Source: JBCAWW01 sp039024315
GTDB taxonomy: Bacteria > Bacteroidota > Bacteroidia > J057
Assembly: GCA_039024315.1 (NCBI GenBank)
Contig: JBCCQN010000315.1
Span: forward strand, 1 to 6,645
Length of the DNA: 6,645 bases
Reading direction: 5' to 3'
The translations under genes and the position numbers were made by a program. The notes under the pieces are model-generated. The model had not been told where the DNA came from. It did no database searches and saw only the letters and a program-made list of their open reading frames with translations. Below, in pieces: positions 1 through 6,065 of the stretch. The number at the start of each line of letters is the position of its first letter. The stretch's first letter is position 1.

Positions 1-1045
1 AGTTATCGGCCTCAAATAGTAGACCCAGACGATCTTCAGAAAGACTTACTAGACAAGAATAGGCAAAGGATTCTGCGTAGACCAGTTTGCTGTCAGGCCA
101 GGTTTTTCCTTCGTCATAGCTGAGACGAATGGTACCGCTGTGGCGACCTTCTTGGGTAGCGGGATTGGCAAAAGCGATGATAGAGGGTTCCCAACTATGG
201 CGAATGATGGAGGCCTGGCAGCGAGATTCGATGAGAGTAGAATCATTTTGAAAGCCACTCCAATTCTGACCGCCATCAACACTACTGGCTACTTTTCGAT
301 ACTTTCCCGCCCCCATAGAGCGTGCATTGAGGAGGAGGCTCCCATCTTTTCGCTCTACCACTTGTACTTCGTTGGCCATCCCTTCAACTAAGGGAAAAGC
401 TACTTCTCCATAATTCCAGCTTTGGCCATGGTCGTCTGAATAAGCGGTATAGGCCATCCAGCGGCCATAAGGTCCTTGGTTGAAGGGCATGATCACACGT
501 CCTTTGTAGGGACCATTTTGGATTTGGATACCGATACCGGGGCCAGCGGCAGTGGAGGTAGCGTAGGTGGGCCGCTTCACGGAACGCGTAATCTCACGGG
601 GCGCAGACCAAGTCTGCCCTTCGTCATCAGAATACACCAAAAAGGTTCTGCAGATATCATCCCCTTCATAGCCTGATTTGACATAATGCTCCCCACCTTC
701 TGGCGGATACTTCTGATATATCAATAGCACGCGGCTATTGTCTAGGACCACTGCTTGGGGGTTGTTGAGTGAGGCTTCACCCGCTTGGGCCAATACTTTG
801 ATATCACTCCAACTTTGACCCAGATCCTTGCTTGTCTTTAGGACGAGGTCATTTTGGGCATGGTCGTTTTGCGTAGTCCGAGCTTCGGCAAAAGCGATGA
901 GCGTTCCCCGAAGGGTGATAACTACACTTGGAATACGATAGGTGTGATAGCCTTCCTGACCACTGACAAAAACGTTGGTATAGCTCGCCTGGGCAAGTAG
1001 GTTTTGAGTGAGTGTCAAAAAGAAAATAGGGAGTAGATAGCGCAT
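1..1045 (-). CDS. Exported GH33 sialidase (exo-alpha-sialidase), C-terminus cut by window edge
   Basis: Hydrolyses terminal sialic acid from glycoconjugates, probably in the periplasm or at the cell surface. Translating the minus strand from ATG at 1045 gives 348 codons open to base 1. Residues 1-20 form a signal peptide ending LLAQA. The YRIP motif is at 36-39, and five Asp-boxes (SxDxGxxW) lie near 72, 139, 203, 255 and 309. Catalytic residues fit the family pattern: arginine triad R37, R242, R301; acid/base D61; E226 in NEVQVVE paired with nucleophile Y329 in FAYSC. Their spacings (R37-D61 24, E226-R242 16, R301-Y329 28) equal those I recall for Micromonospora sialidase. All catalytic residues are present, so the missing end is probably only some tens of residues. 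The start is supported by the signal peptide and by AAAAGGA at 1050-1056, four bases upstream, which is stronger than at most genes here. Transcribed divergently from the SDR operon. Confidence 0.93.
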   Translation of the reverse strand, partial: MRYLLPIFFLTLTQNLLAQASYTNVFVSGQEGYHTYRIPSVVITLRGTLIAFAEARTTQNDHAQNDLVLKTSKDLGQSWSDIKVLAQAGEASLNNPQAVVLDNSRVLLIYQKYPPEGGEHYVKSGYEGDDICRTFLVYSDDEGQTWSAPREITRSVKRPTYATSTAAGPGIGIQIQNGPYKGRVIMPFNQGPYGRWMAYTAYSDDHGQSWNYGEVAFPLVEGMANEVQVVERKDGSLLLNARSMGAGKYRKVASSVDGGQNWSGFQNDSTLIESRCQASIIRHSWEPSIIAFANPATQEGRHSGTIRLSYDEGKTWPDSKLVYAESFAYSCLVSLSEDRLGLLFEADN

Positions 1046-1103
1046 GGAGTCCTTTTGAGAAAAGTAAAGGAAATTTGAGGAGATAGTCCAGAACCCTTAC
1101 GGC

Positions 1104-1155
1104 TTCAATTTGGAGTCGGGCCAAGCTAAACCGAGAAAAGTATACTGAATCCTGA
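1104..1155 (-). repeat. Degenerate upstream element, copy A (similar to 5883-5952)
   Basis: Plus-strand blocks TTCAATTTGG (1104-1113), AGTC (1114-1117), GCC and AGCTAAACC (to 1132), GAG and ATCCTGA (1149-1155) recur in the same order, with gaps, at 5883-5952. Both copies lie about 60-140 bases upstream of a minus-strand gene start (sialidase and ankyrin protein). It could be a shared leader or regulatory sequence, a decayed interspersed repeat, or chance, because the alignment needs several gaps. Confidence 0.25.
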
Positions 1156-1177
1156 GATTCGTTTTACCGCTTAAAGC

Positions 1178-1208
1178 CAAAAGTACCTCAGCTTTGTAAA
1201 TGAACAGA
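1178..1208 (-). promoter_or_regulatory. Candidate Bacteroidota-type promoter for the sialidase gene
   Basis: On the minus strand TACTTTTG (1185 down to 1178) matches the Bacteroidota -7 consensus TAnnTTTG exactly. TCTG (1208-1205), 19 bases upstream, matches three of four bases of the TTTG -33 element. This would give a leader of about 125 nt before the sialidase ATG at 1045. The match is by eye, and an 8-mer with two free positions can occur by chance. Confidence 0.4.
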
Positions 1209-1231
1209 TCAATCATTTAACCCAAGCAAAA

Positions 1232-2059
1232 ATGAGTAAAAAAATTGCCTTTATCACCGGTGCGTCAACCGGAATTGGTCATGCCTCTGCAAAGACCTTA
1301 TTGGAAAATGGCTTCAAAGTATACGCAACCGCTAGAAGAACCCATCTAATGAAAGACTTAGAGGAAATGGGGGCAGTGGTTATGCATTGCGACGTTACCA
1401 AAGAGGAGGATGTACAAAATGTCGTTGATACCATCATCAAAGATGAGGGACAAATTGATGTCCTCTTTGCCAATGCCGGATTTTGTCTATTGGGACCCGT
1501 CGAGTTGCATAGTATCGAAGATATCAGGTACCAGTTTGATGTAAATGTACTGGGAAATGCCCGCGCTTTTAAAGCGGTTCTGCCACATATGAGAAAGCAA
1601 GGATCTGGAAGAATAATTATCACCTCTTCCGTGGCGGGACATGTATCTATGCCGGGTGCTGCTTGGTATCCAGCAACTAAATATGCTCAGCAAGGCGTGG
1701 CAGACGGATTACGCATGGAGGTGAAGGAATTTGGCATCAAGGTGGTGCTCATCGAGCCTGGTTATATCAATTCTGACATCGATAACGCGAGCTTCCCTTA
1801 TTTGGAGAAGTGTGAAAATCATCCTGATGCGGCTGATTACGCAGAGCAAATGAAGGTCTTTAGAGATAAATGGGGGCAGGGGATCGACAATGGCGCCTCT
1901 CCCGATACGATTGCCAAAGCCGTTTTACATGCTGCCACCGATAAAAACCCTAAGAGACGTTACCGCCCTAATTTAGATGCGATTGCGGCAGTATTTATGA
2001 AAGATTGGCTAGGCGATGGCTTTATCGACAAAATATTGCCTGGGCAAATGATTAAATAG
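1232..2059 (+). CDS. Short-chain dehydrogenase/reductase (SDR), NADP-type
   Basis: A 275-residue classical SDR catalysing reversible NAD(P)-dependent oxidation or reduction of an alcohol/carbonyl group, presumably in the cytoplasm. The Rossmann dinucleotide motif TGASTGIG is at residues 9-16. The pair RR at 35-36 after the second strand suggests NADP(H) preference. Further landmarks are D54 in CDVT, ANAG at 80-83, catalytic N105, S133 in TSSVAG, Y146 and K150 (YPATK), and EPG at 175-177. The active-site tetrad is therefore complete, with the usual 13-residue Ser-Tyr spacing. It resembles the broad retinol-dehydrogenase-like/17-beta-HSD-like group, but the substrate cannot be inferred. The start ATG is preceded by A-rich sequence without a Shine-Dalgarno site, normal for Bacteroidota. 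It is the first gene of a four-gene run, 19 bases before the SRPBCC gene. Confidence 0.95.
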   Translation: MSKKIAFITGASTGIGHASAKTLLENGFKVYATARRTHLMKDLEEMGAVVMHCDVTKEEDVQNVVDTIIKDEGQIDVLFANAGFCLLGPVELHSIEDIRYQFDVNVLGNARAFKAVLPHMRKQGSGRIIITSSVAGHVSMPGAAWYPATKYAQQGVADGLRMEVKEFGIKVVLIEPGYINSDIDNASFPYLEKCENHPDAADYAEQMKVFRDKWGQGIDNGASPDTIAKAVLHAATDKNPKRRYRPNLDAIAAVFMKDWLGDGFIDKILPGQMIK

Positions 2060-2078
2060 AACCATAAAAACGAAAGCA

Positions 2079-2540
2079 ATGCAAGATAAATCAAACAATA
2101 TCTTCACCGAGATAGAAATTAATGCCACTCCAGAGCAAGTCTGGAGCGTGTTGACGGACTGGACAAAACTAGAGGAATGGAGTAGTTCCTTCGTGGGGAT
2201 CAAAGAAGTTGATTTGCGGAAAGGGGAAGTCTCAACGGCTTATTTCAAGAATCCCTTGAATGGTAAAATCATGGAGTTTACCCACATCGTCACTGATTAT
2301 GAGCATGGGAAGATCTTTGGATGGTCAGGTGAATTGAACTCACACGGGATGACGGATCATCATATTTTCTCAATCCAAGCCACCGAAGATGGCAATACAC
2401 TTTTCCAACAGGAAGACGGATTCCATGGCGCGCATAGTAAATTCATGAATTTCCTAGCAAAGCATCAGATAAAATCTGCCTATAAAAAATTCAATTTAGA
2501 ACTAAAAGAGCGAGTAGAATCATTATTTTCAGAAGCATAA
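2079..2540 (+). CDS. SRPBCC-fold (START/polyketide cyclase-like) ligand-binding protein
   Basis: A 153-residue cytosolic protein with the layout of the SRPBCC superfamily: a first strand (IFTEIEINA, 8-16) followed by the ATPEQVWSVLTDW helix start (16-28) and LEEW (31-34). Central strands include the GKIFGWSG segment (77-84), DHHIFSIQ (93-100) and GNTLFQQEDGFHG (105-117). A long amphipathic C-terminal helix (about 120-152) would cover the pocket. Members of this fold bind hydrophobic ligands or act as cyclases or hydrolases; no catalytic residues can be assigned here. No signal peptide is present. It lies 19 bases after the SDR stop and 11 bases before the membrane-protein gene, so co-transcription is very likely. 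In this setting it may bind the substrate or product of the SDR, which is inference from position only. Confidence 0.88.
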   Translation: MQDKSNNIFTEIEINATPEQVWSVLTDWTKLEEWSSSFVGIKEVDLRKGEVSTAYFKNPLNGKIMEFTHIVTDYEHGKIFGWSGELNSHGMTDHHIFSIQATEDGNTLFQQEDGFHGAHSKFMNFLAKHQIKSAYKKFNLELKERVESLFSEA

Positions 2541-2551
2541 AACCTAAAACA

Positions 2552-3040
2552 ATGGAATTACTCGATCATCTTGGGACTTACATTAATGCCCAGAAAAATG
2601 TAGGTACACAATTCATTCTGATTGGAGCACTCTTATTAATTATAGCTGGCTGGTCTCATTTCTCTGATACCAGTCAGCTAAGCTCCGGCCTGAAAATAGG
2701 GGCGATCATATGCGGATTACTCATCCTCGCTGGCGGTATTGGTTATCGTTCGACGGAGGCGACTTTGTTAAAGAAACAAACAGAGCTCTTTCAGAATAGT
2801 CAAACCGAATTTAAACAGTTGGAGACGGAGAGAATGGAAAAAGTGAAGAAGGATTATCCGGTTTATCAGATAGTATTTAGCGTTTTTATTGTGGCTGCTT
2901 TGCTAGTGGTTTCTCTCGTCAAAAATCCTTTTTGGCACGGAATCGCTTTTGCCATGATGCTGCTGATGATAGGGGTTATGATCATTGAAGCCTACTCTCA
3001 GAGATCAATCAATCTCTACTACGAGCACTTAATCAGTTAA
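2552..3040 (+). CDS. Small four-helix membrane protein of unknown function
   Basis: I do not recognise a named family. The 162 residues contain four hydrophobic segments, at about 18-36, 46-65, 103-123 and 127-147. Between the second and third lies a charged, probably helical stretch (66-101) rich in K, E and Q. Positive charges there (KK at 74-75, KVKK at 97-100) suggest by the positive-inside rule that both termini and this central loop are cytoplasmic. There is no cleavable signal peptide, catalytic motif or transport signature. The gene sits 11 bases after the SRPBCC gene and 7 bases before the AraC-type regulator, so it is inside the operon. It may anchor or sense for the neighbouring soluble proteins, but nothing in the sequence proves a role. 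Confidence 0.85.
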   Translation: MELLDHLGTYINAQKNVGTQFILIGALLLIIAGWSHFSDTSQLSSGLKIGAIICGLLILAGGIGYRSTEATLLKKQTELFQNSQTEFKQLETERMEKVKKDYPVYQIVFSVFIVAALLVVSLVKNPFWHGIAFAMMLLMIGVMIIEAYSQRSINLYYEHLIS

Positions 3041-3047
3041 GAGGCTT

Positions 3048-3962
3048 ATGGATCCCATTTTCAATATTGAGAGCATTACCCAGCTAAACCAATCCCTTGG
3101 GCAGGCGCCTCCCAAGCATCCGCTAATAAGTATTATTGATTTTGCAGGAGTAGATTTTGACAGTCTTGGAGACGTAAGCGATCAAAAGTTTACTACTTCT
3201 CTTTACAGTATTGTCCTAAAGAAATTAAATAGTGGTAGCATAAAGTATGGCAGACAGCATTTAGACTTTCAAAATGGTAGTCTGTTTTTTACTGCCCCCA
3301 ATCAAAAAGTCAATATTGAACGTCCGGAGTTTTCTGAATGTGAGTATAATTGGGGCATATATTTCCATCCAGATTTGTTGTTAGGTACCAACCTACATGC
3401 AAAAATGGCCAGTTACACTTTTTTCGATTATGGTGCGGATGAAGTATTGCATCTGTCAGAAGATGAAAAACAAAACCTCACCGATATCTTAAAGTCTCTC
3501 GATAAGGAAATTCAACGGCCGATAGACAAGCATACCAAAAAGGTATTATGCTCTAGTTTAGAACTCATCCTCAATCATTGTGAACGCTATTACGATCGCC
3601 AATTTATTACCCGAGAAGAATCTAATAAGCATATTGTTACGACGCTCAACCATTATCTTAAGGACTATTTTTCTTCGGATCAGGCCCATCTTGAAGGCCT
3701 ACCCACAGTAAAGCAATGTGCGGAGGTCGTTTATCTCTCCCCCAACTATCTGAGCGACTTATTAAAAAAAGAGACAGGAAAAAGTACCCAAGATCTCATC
3801 CACTATCATGTATTGGAGCTAGCCAAAAATCAGCTCCTAAATTCCGACCATTCGATCAGTGAAATAGCCTTCTCATTAGGCTTCCAGTACCCACAATATT
3901 TTGGCAAGCTATTTAAGAATAAGGAGGGCATTACGCCAACTGAATTTAGAAATATGAATTGA
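3048..3962 (+). CDS. AraC/XylS-family transcriptional regulator
   Basis: A 304-residue DNA-binding regulator. Residues about 48-125 look like the cupin-type effector domain common in this family (LYSIVLKKLNSGSI, then FTAPNQKV). A helical linker runs over about 135-210. The C-terminal DNA-binding domain has two helix-turn-helix units: first at about 218-243 (TVKQCAEVVYLSPNYLSDLL) and second at about 268-291 (SISEIAFSLGFQYPQYFGKL). The family's closing signature follows (GITPTEFRN, 294-302), so the domain is complete. It is the last gene of the SDR operon, with AGAGG just before its ATG and a 7-base gap from the membrane-protein gene. Such regulators usually control their own operon, so its operator should lie in 1046-1231. 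The effector is unknown. Confidence 0.93.
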   Translation: MDPIFNIESITQLNQSLGQAPPKHPLISIIDFAGVDFDSLGDVSDQKFTTSLYSIVLKKLNSGSIKYGRQHLDFQNGSLFFTAPNQKVNIERPEFSECEYNWGIYFHPDLLLGTNLHAKMASYTFFDYGADEVLHLSEDEKQNLTDILKSLDKEIQRPIDKHTKKVLCSSLELILNHCERYYDRQFITREESNKHIVTTLNHYLKDYFSSDQAHLEGLPTVKQCAEVVYLSPNYLSDLLKKETGKSTQDLIHYHVLELAKNQLLNSDHSISEIAFSLGFQYPQYFGKLFKNKEGITPTEFRNMN

Positions 3963-4036
3963 GTAAATATTGACTTTCAACAAGCATGATCTTTTGTTAG
4001 CTCATCGCATTCGGGCATTTGGTCCTTCTTTTTTTA

Positions 4037-4058
4037 TTTACTGCTGCGCAGAACGCTT
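4037..4058 (+). repeat. 22-bp direct repeat, copy 1, with palindromic CTGCGCAG core
   Basis: Starts TTTACTG and ends GAACGCTT, and is identical over 22 bases to 4159-4180. The core CTGCGCAG (4044-4051) is its own reverse complement, giving a short dyad suited to a protein-binding site or a REP-like element. It is preceded by a T-rich run and followed immediately by the 4060-4092 hairpin. A perfect 22-base match within 340 bases of non-coding DNA is very unlikely by chance. Confidence 0.85.
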
Positions 4059-4059
4059 G

Positions 4060-4092
4060 GTTTAAGAGATGCTTCAGCAAGCTCAGTTAAAC
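4060..4092 (+). repeat. Imperfect hairpin GTTTAA ... TTAAAC with inner GCTT/AAGC stem
   Basis: The outer arms GTTTAA (4060-4065) and TTAAAC (4087-4092) are exact reverse complements. They enclose an inner stem GCTT (4071-4074) and AAGC (4079-4082) with a four-base loop. The arms are joined by an unpaired internal region. It directly abuts the first 22-bp repeat. No T-run follows, so a terminator role is not supported. Confidence 0.45.
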
Positions 4093-4158
4093 AAATTGGA
4101 AAGATATTTTAATTCCATTAATGTTCTCCCTAGCGATAGTCTAAGGATCTTTTCTAAG

Positions 4159-4180
4159 TTTACTGCTGCGCAGAACGCTT
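4159..4180 (+). repeat. 22-bp direct repeat, copy 2
   Basis: Identical to 4037-4058 over 22 bases, starting 122 bases later in the same orientation. The sequence between copies (4059-4158) is not itself repeated. The upstream flanks of both copies are T-rich (TCCTTCTTTT and GATCTTTTCT), so the true repeat may be longer but degenerate. Confidence 0.85.
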
Positions 4181-4227
4181 AACTCACTCATTATAAGGGG
4201 ATGAGTAATATAAGCTTTTGTACAAAT

Positions 4228-4280
4228 AGTCCGTTCAGTTTGTGTTTGCTTTTAGGCAAAATCTTCAAACCGAACGGACT
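4228..4280 (-). terminator. Long nested inverted repeat 3' of the ankyrin gene
   Basis: The arms at 4228-4242 and 4266-4280 are complementary at 14 of 15 positions (AGTCCGTTC begins the left arm, GAACGGACT ends the right). The intervening 23 bases contain a second stem, TTTGC (4245-4249) with GCAAA (4256-4260). It begins 21 bases after the ankyrin stop, so it probably ends or protects that transcript, and perhaps the opposing one. Neither strand shows a U-tract after the stem, so it is not a classical intrinsic terminator. It could instead be an mRNA 3'-end stabiliser or a repeat insertion. Confidence 0.55.
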
Positions 4281-4301
4281 GTAGAAAAATGAGTGGACCG
4301 A

Positions 4302-5813
4302 TTATTCGCTTAATTTTAGCATATCGATATCAACTTGATTTTTGATCAACAACTCATTTTCACTAGCCAACTCATAAGAGCTTTCCATGAACTTAGTGCG
4401 GATATTTTTATTCGCCCCAGCGGCTAACATCATATTGATCATAGCATTGTCTTTGGCTTTCATGGCCGCAAGATGGAGAGAAGTGATACCAATTTCATTT
4501 TGATGGTTGAGATCAACACCCAGCTCAATGGCTTTTTCAAGTAAGTAGGGATTGTTTTTTTCCACTGCATAATGAGCAAGGGTATTGCCTTCATGATAGG
4601 CGGGCTTGAGGGGCAAACCTTGCTCCGTCAAGGCGGTAATGATATTTTGGAATTGCTCCTCTCGTCTTTCTGAAAAATTTTGGAACGCGAGACTGAGGAG
4701 GTCGTTACCATCCTTGTCTAGAATATGGGGATCTGCTCCTTGTGCGATCAGATAGGTAAAAGCATCTTCTCTGGCTCCCATAACTGCGATAGCCAAGGCT
4801 GAATGCCCCTCATGATTGGTTTGATTGATATCTTCAACATGGGATCTGATTTTCTTGATGTTATCCACTTTACCCCAGACAGAGTTCATAAAAGCCGTAT
4901 TGCCCTTTTCGTCTATCTGATTGACATTCACTCCTCGAGTGATAAAAAAGTCAATGATTTCTGGATTGGCCTTACTGATAGCGTTGTGCAAAGGAGTTTT
5001 GCCTTCCCAATTGACGACATCTACTTCTAGGCCCAAGCTATCTAGGAAGCTAAAGGTCTCTAGGAGGACCTCACTGCGCTTTCTCCCATAGGAAGCGTAC
5101 AAGAGGGCATTCTCTCCTTTGGTATTGATCAGCTCATAGTCAATGCCCTTATCAAGACACATTTTCATAATTGGCATATTACCCGCACGGGCAGCATAAT
5201 GGAAAAGTCCATTGCCATATTCGTCTTGGTGATCCCAGCTGAGTCCTTTGTCGATCAAATATTGAAAGAGGGTTTGATCCGTAGCGTCTGATCCAGCCAA
5301 TGACAGAAGTACATTGGCGCCGGAAGCATTTTCATAATCGACCGCAACTCCATTGTCAAAAATCAGGTCATACATAGCTTGATCTTCTACGCCTCCAATT
5401 GCAGTAATGAGGAGGATGTTAGTGCCCCTAGTCGTGGCAAAGTGAATGTCTGAGCCTAGGTCCAAGAGGTGTTGTGCCAGCGCTACATTGCCTTTGTAGG
5501 CAGACCAAAGTAGGTAAGTGACGTCACCGTGAGTAGGCTTGGTAACGGGATTACCTTCTAGTGTGAGTAGGTATTTGATCGTTTCAATGGGGGCTTCGTC
5601 AATAATACCATAGGATACGGCATCAAAGCCAAAAGCATCATTTTCGGTAGGATCGTGGCCTTCGGCGATCTTAGCTTTGACCAGTTCAACGCTCGGCATG
5701 TTTTTCCAGAAGGTCCTTTTTAAGAATATATTTTCCGTTTGGTCCTGACCTAAAAGCTGGAAAAAGACGCAGCAGATTAAGCTTGAAAGAAAAATTCTTT
5801 TCATAATTATCAT
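4302..5813 (-). CDS. Exported ankyrin-repeat protein
   Basis: A 503-residue protein with a Sec signal peptide: KR at 5-6, a hydrophobic core at 7-21, and likely cleavage after LLGQ (about residue 23). The cysteines at 14-15 sit within the hydrophobic core and not in a lipobox, so it is probably not a lipoprotein. From about residue 60 nearly the whole chain is ankyrin-like repeats of 30-38 residues, roughly twelve. The clearest are NVALAQHLLDLGSDI (109-123), GKTPLHNAI (271-279), GHSALAIAV (336-344), GNTLAHYAV (409-417) and GITSLHLAAM (442-451). Ankyrin arrays bind proteins; there is no enzymatic domain and the partner is unknown. The chosen start has A-rich context (CAAAA before ATG); Met4 at 5804 would give a more typical signal peptide and is a real alternative. 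The gene stands alone on this strand, with a long inverted repeat shortly after its stop. Confidence 0.93.
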   Translation of the reverse strand: MIIMKRIFLSSLICCVFFQLLGQDQTENIFLKRTFWKNMPSVELVKAKIAEGHDPTENDAFGFDAVSYGIIDEAPIETIKYLLTLEGNPVTKPTHGDVTYLLWSAYKGNVALAQHLLDLGSDIHFATTRGTNILLITAIGGVEDQAMYDLIFDNGVAVDYENASGANVLLSLAGSDATDQTLFQYLIDKGLSWDHQDEYGNGLFHYAARAGNMPIMKMCLDKGIDYELINTKGENALLYASYGRKRSEVLLETFSFLDSLGLEVDVVNWEGKTPLHNAISKANPEIIDFFITRGVNVNQIDEKGNTAFMNSVWGKVDNIKKIRSHVEDINQTNHEGHSALAIAVMGAREDAFTYLIAQGADPHILDKDGNDLLSLAFQNFSERREEQFQNIITALTEQGLPLKPAYHEGNTLAHYAVEKNNPYLLEKAIELGVDLNHQNEIGITSLHLAAMKAKDNAMINMMLAAGANKNIRTKFMESSYELASENELLIKNQVDIDMLKLSE

Positions 5814-5882
5814 TTTTGCTAGAGCTCTATTGCTTATTTAGAATCAATATAAATAAAACTCTCACAGGAAGCGTATTTTCTT

Positions 5883-5952
5883 TTCAATTTGGTTTTGTCA
5901 GCTGAGTCTTGCCGAGGCTAAACCATCGAGTACAGAATAGTAAGTATCCTGA
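5883..5952 (-). repeat. Degenerate upstream element, copy B (similar to 1104-1155)
   Basis: Plus-strand blocks TTCAATTTGG (5883-5892), GAGTC (5904-5908), GCCGAGGCTAAACC (5911-5924), CGAG (5927-5930) and ATCCTGA (5946-5952) repeat, in order, blocks in the sialidase upstream region. Read on the minus strand, it lies 70-140 bases before the ankyrin start. Copy B is longer by small insertions. The plus strand at 4077-4102 also shares GCAAG, CTCAG and AAATTG blocks with its complement, more weakly. Confidence 0.25.
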
Positions 5953-5964
5953 AAGCTTTCGGGA
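5947..5964. repeat. 18-bp near-perfect palindrome centred on AAGCTT
   Basis: TCCTGAAAGCTTTCGGGA is self-complementary with no spacer, except for one T-G pair in each half. A spacer-free palindrome is more like a dimeric protein-binding site or an interspersed palindromic repeat than an RNA hairpin. From memory, palindromes of the form CCCGAnAGCTnTCGGG occur often between genes in Bacteroidota; I could not check this here. Confidence 0.6.
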
Positions 5965-5990
5965 GTATGCAGTACGGAAAAAAGGTCTAG

Positions 5991-6065
5991 ATGAACCACA
6001 TAGCTCTATTTTTCTTGGTCTTAATTCTGAATACTTTTGTCCAAGTACTTAAAGGCTATGCCTAA
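5991..6065 (+). CDS. Possible 24-aa hydrophobic leader or small membrane peptide
   Basis: ATG at 5991 opens 24 codons ending at TAA 6063-6065. Residues 4-17 are strongly hydrophobic (IALFFLVLILNTFV), followed by one lysine. AAAAAAGG lies just upstream (5978-5985), a plausible ribosome site. Its stop codon falls inside the left arm of the hairpin at 6057-6113, which precedes the 74-aa gene, as in translation-attenuation leaders. However, a short hydrophobic ORF is easily produced by chance in T-rich DNA, and the better promoter match (6009-6039) lies within it. Confidence 0.2.
   Translation: MNHIALFFLVLILNTFVQVLKGYA
6009..6039 (+). promoter_or_regulatory. Candidate Bacteroidota-type promoter for the 74-aa gene
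   Basis: TACTTTTG at 6032-6039 matches TAnnTTTG exactly and is identical to the candidate sialidase -7 box. TTTT at 6009-6012, 19 bases upstream, fits three of four bases of the TTTG -33 element. Transcription would start near 6046, leaving a leader of about 85 nt that contains the 6057-6113 hairpin. Confidence 0.4.

Larger units (their letters stand above)
3963..4301. other. Repeat-rich convergent intergenic region
   Basis: This 339-base gap lies between the 3' ends of the AraC gene and the ankyrin gene. It holds no convincing gene, but two perfect 22-bp repeats, a compact hairpin at 4060-4092, a weak hairpin ACTCAT/ATGAGT at 4186-4206 and a long nested inverted repeat at 4228-4280. A T-rich run at 4026-4039 follows a weak bulged stem (GCATGA with TCATCGC, 3984-4009) and may mark the end of the AraC operon transcript, although the stem is poor. 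The closing TAA of a 37-codon open frame (4069-4182) falls at the end of the second repeat. Confidence 0.7.

Noticed and set aside
140..676. Plus-strand open frames opposite the sialidase
   Set aside because: They are antisense to a well-supported coding sequence and their translations are low-complexity, with no family resemblance.
849..1124. Minus-strand frame of 91 codons overlapping the sialidase 5' end
   Set aside because: It overlaps the sialidase reading frame, which has a signal peptide, Asp-boxes and all catalytic residues; the 91-codon frame has no such features.
1147..1160. Small GAATC/GATTC hairpin between the sialidase and SDR genes
   Set aside because: A five-base stem with a four-base loop is common by chance and has no T-run or conserved context.
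1189..1196. CAGCTTTG as the SDR operon -7 box
   Set aside because: It departs from TAnnTTTG at the first base and has no matching -33 element at the expected spacing, so I did not list it.
3982..3994. AGCATGATCTTT shared with 6078-6089
   Set aside because: A 12-base match is expected about once by chance in a window this long, and the flanks do not align.
4037..4180. Could the two 22-bp repeats be a small CRISPR array
   Set aside because: Only two copies, a 100-base interval, no cas genes and no third unit.
4069..4182. A 37-codon open frame whose last seven codons (FTAAQNA) lie in the second 22-bp repeat
   Set aside because: No ribosome-site support, no recognisable family, and it runs through the hairpin and repeat; the repeat in copy 1 is read into a different continuation, so coding does not explain the conservation.
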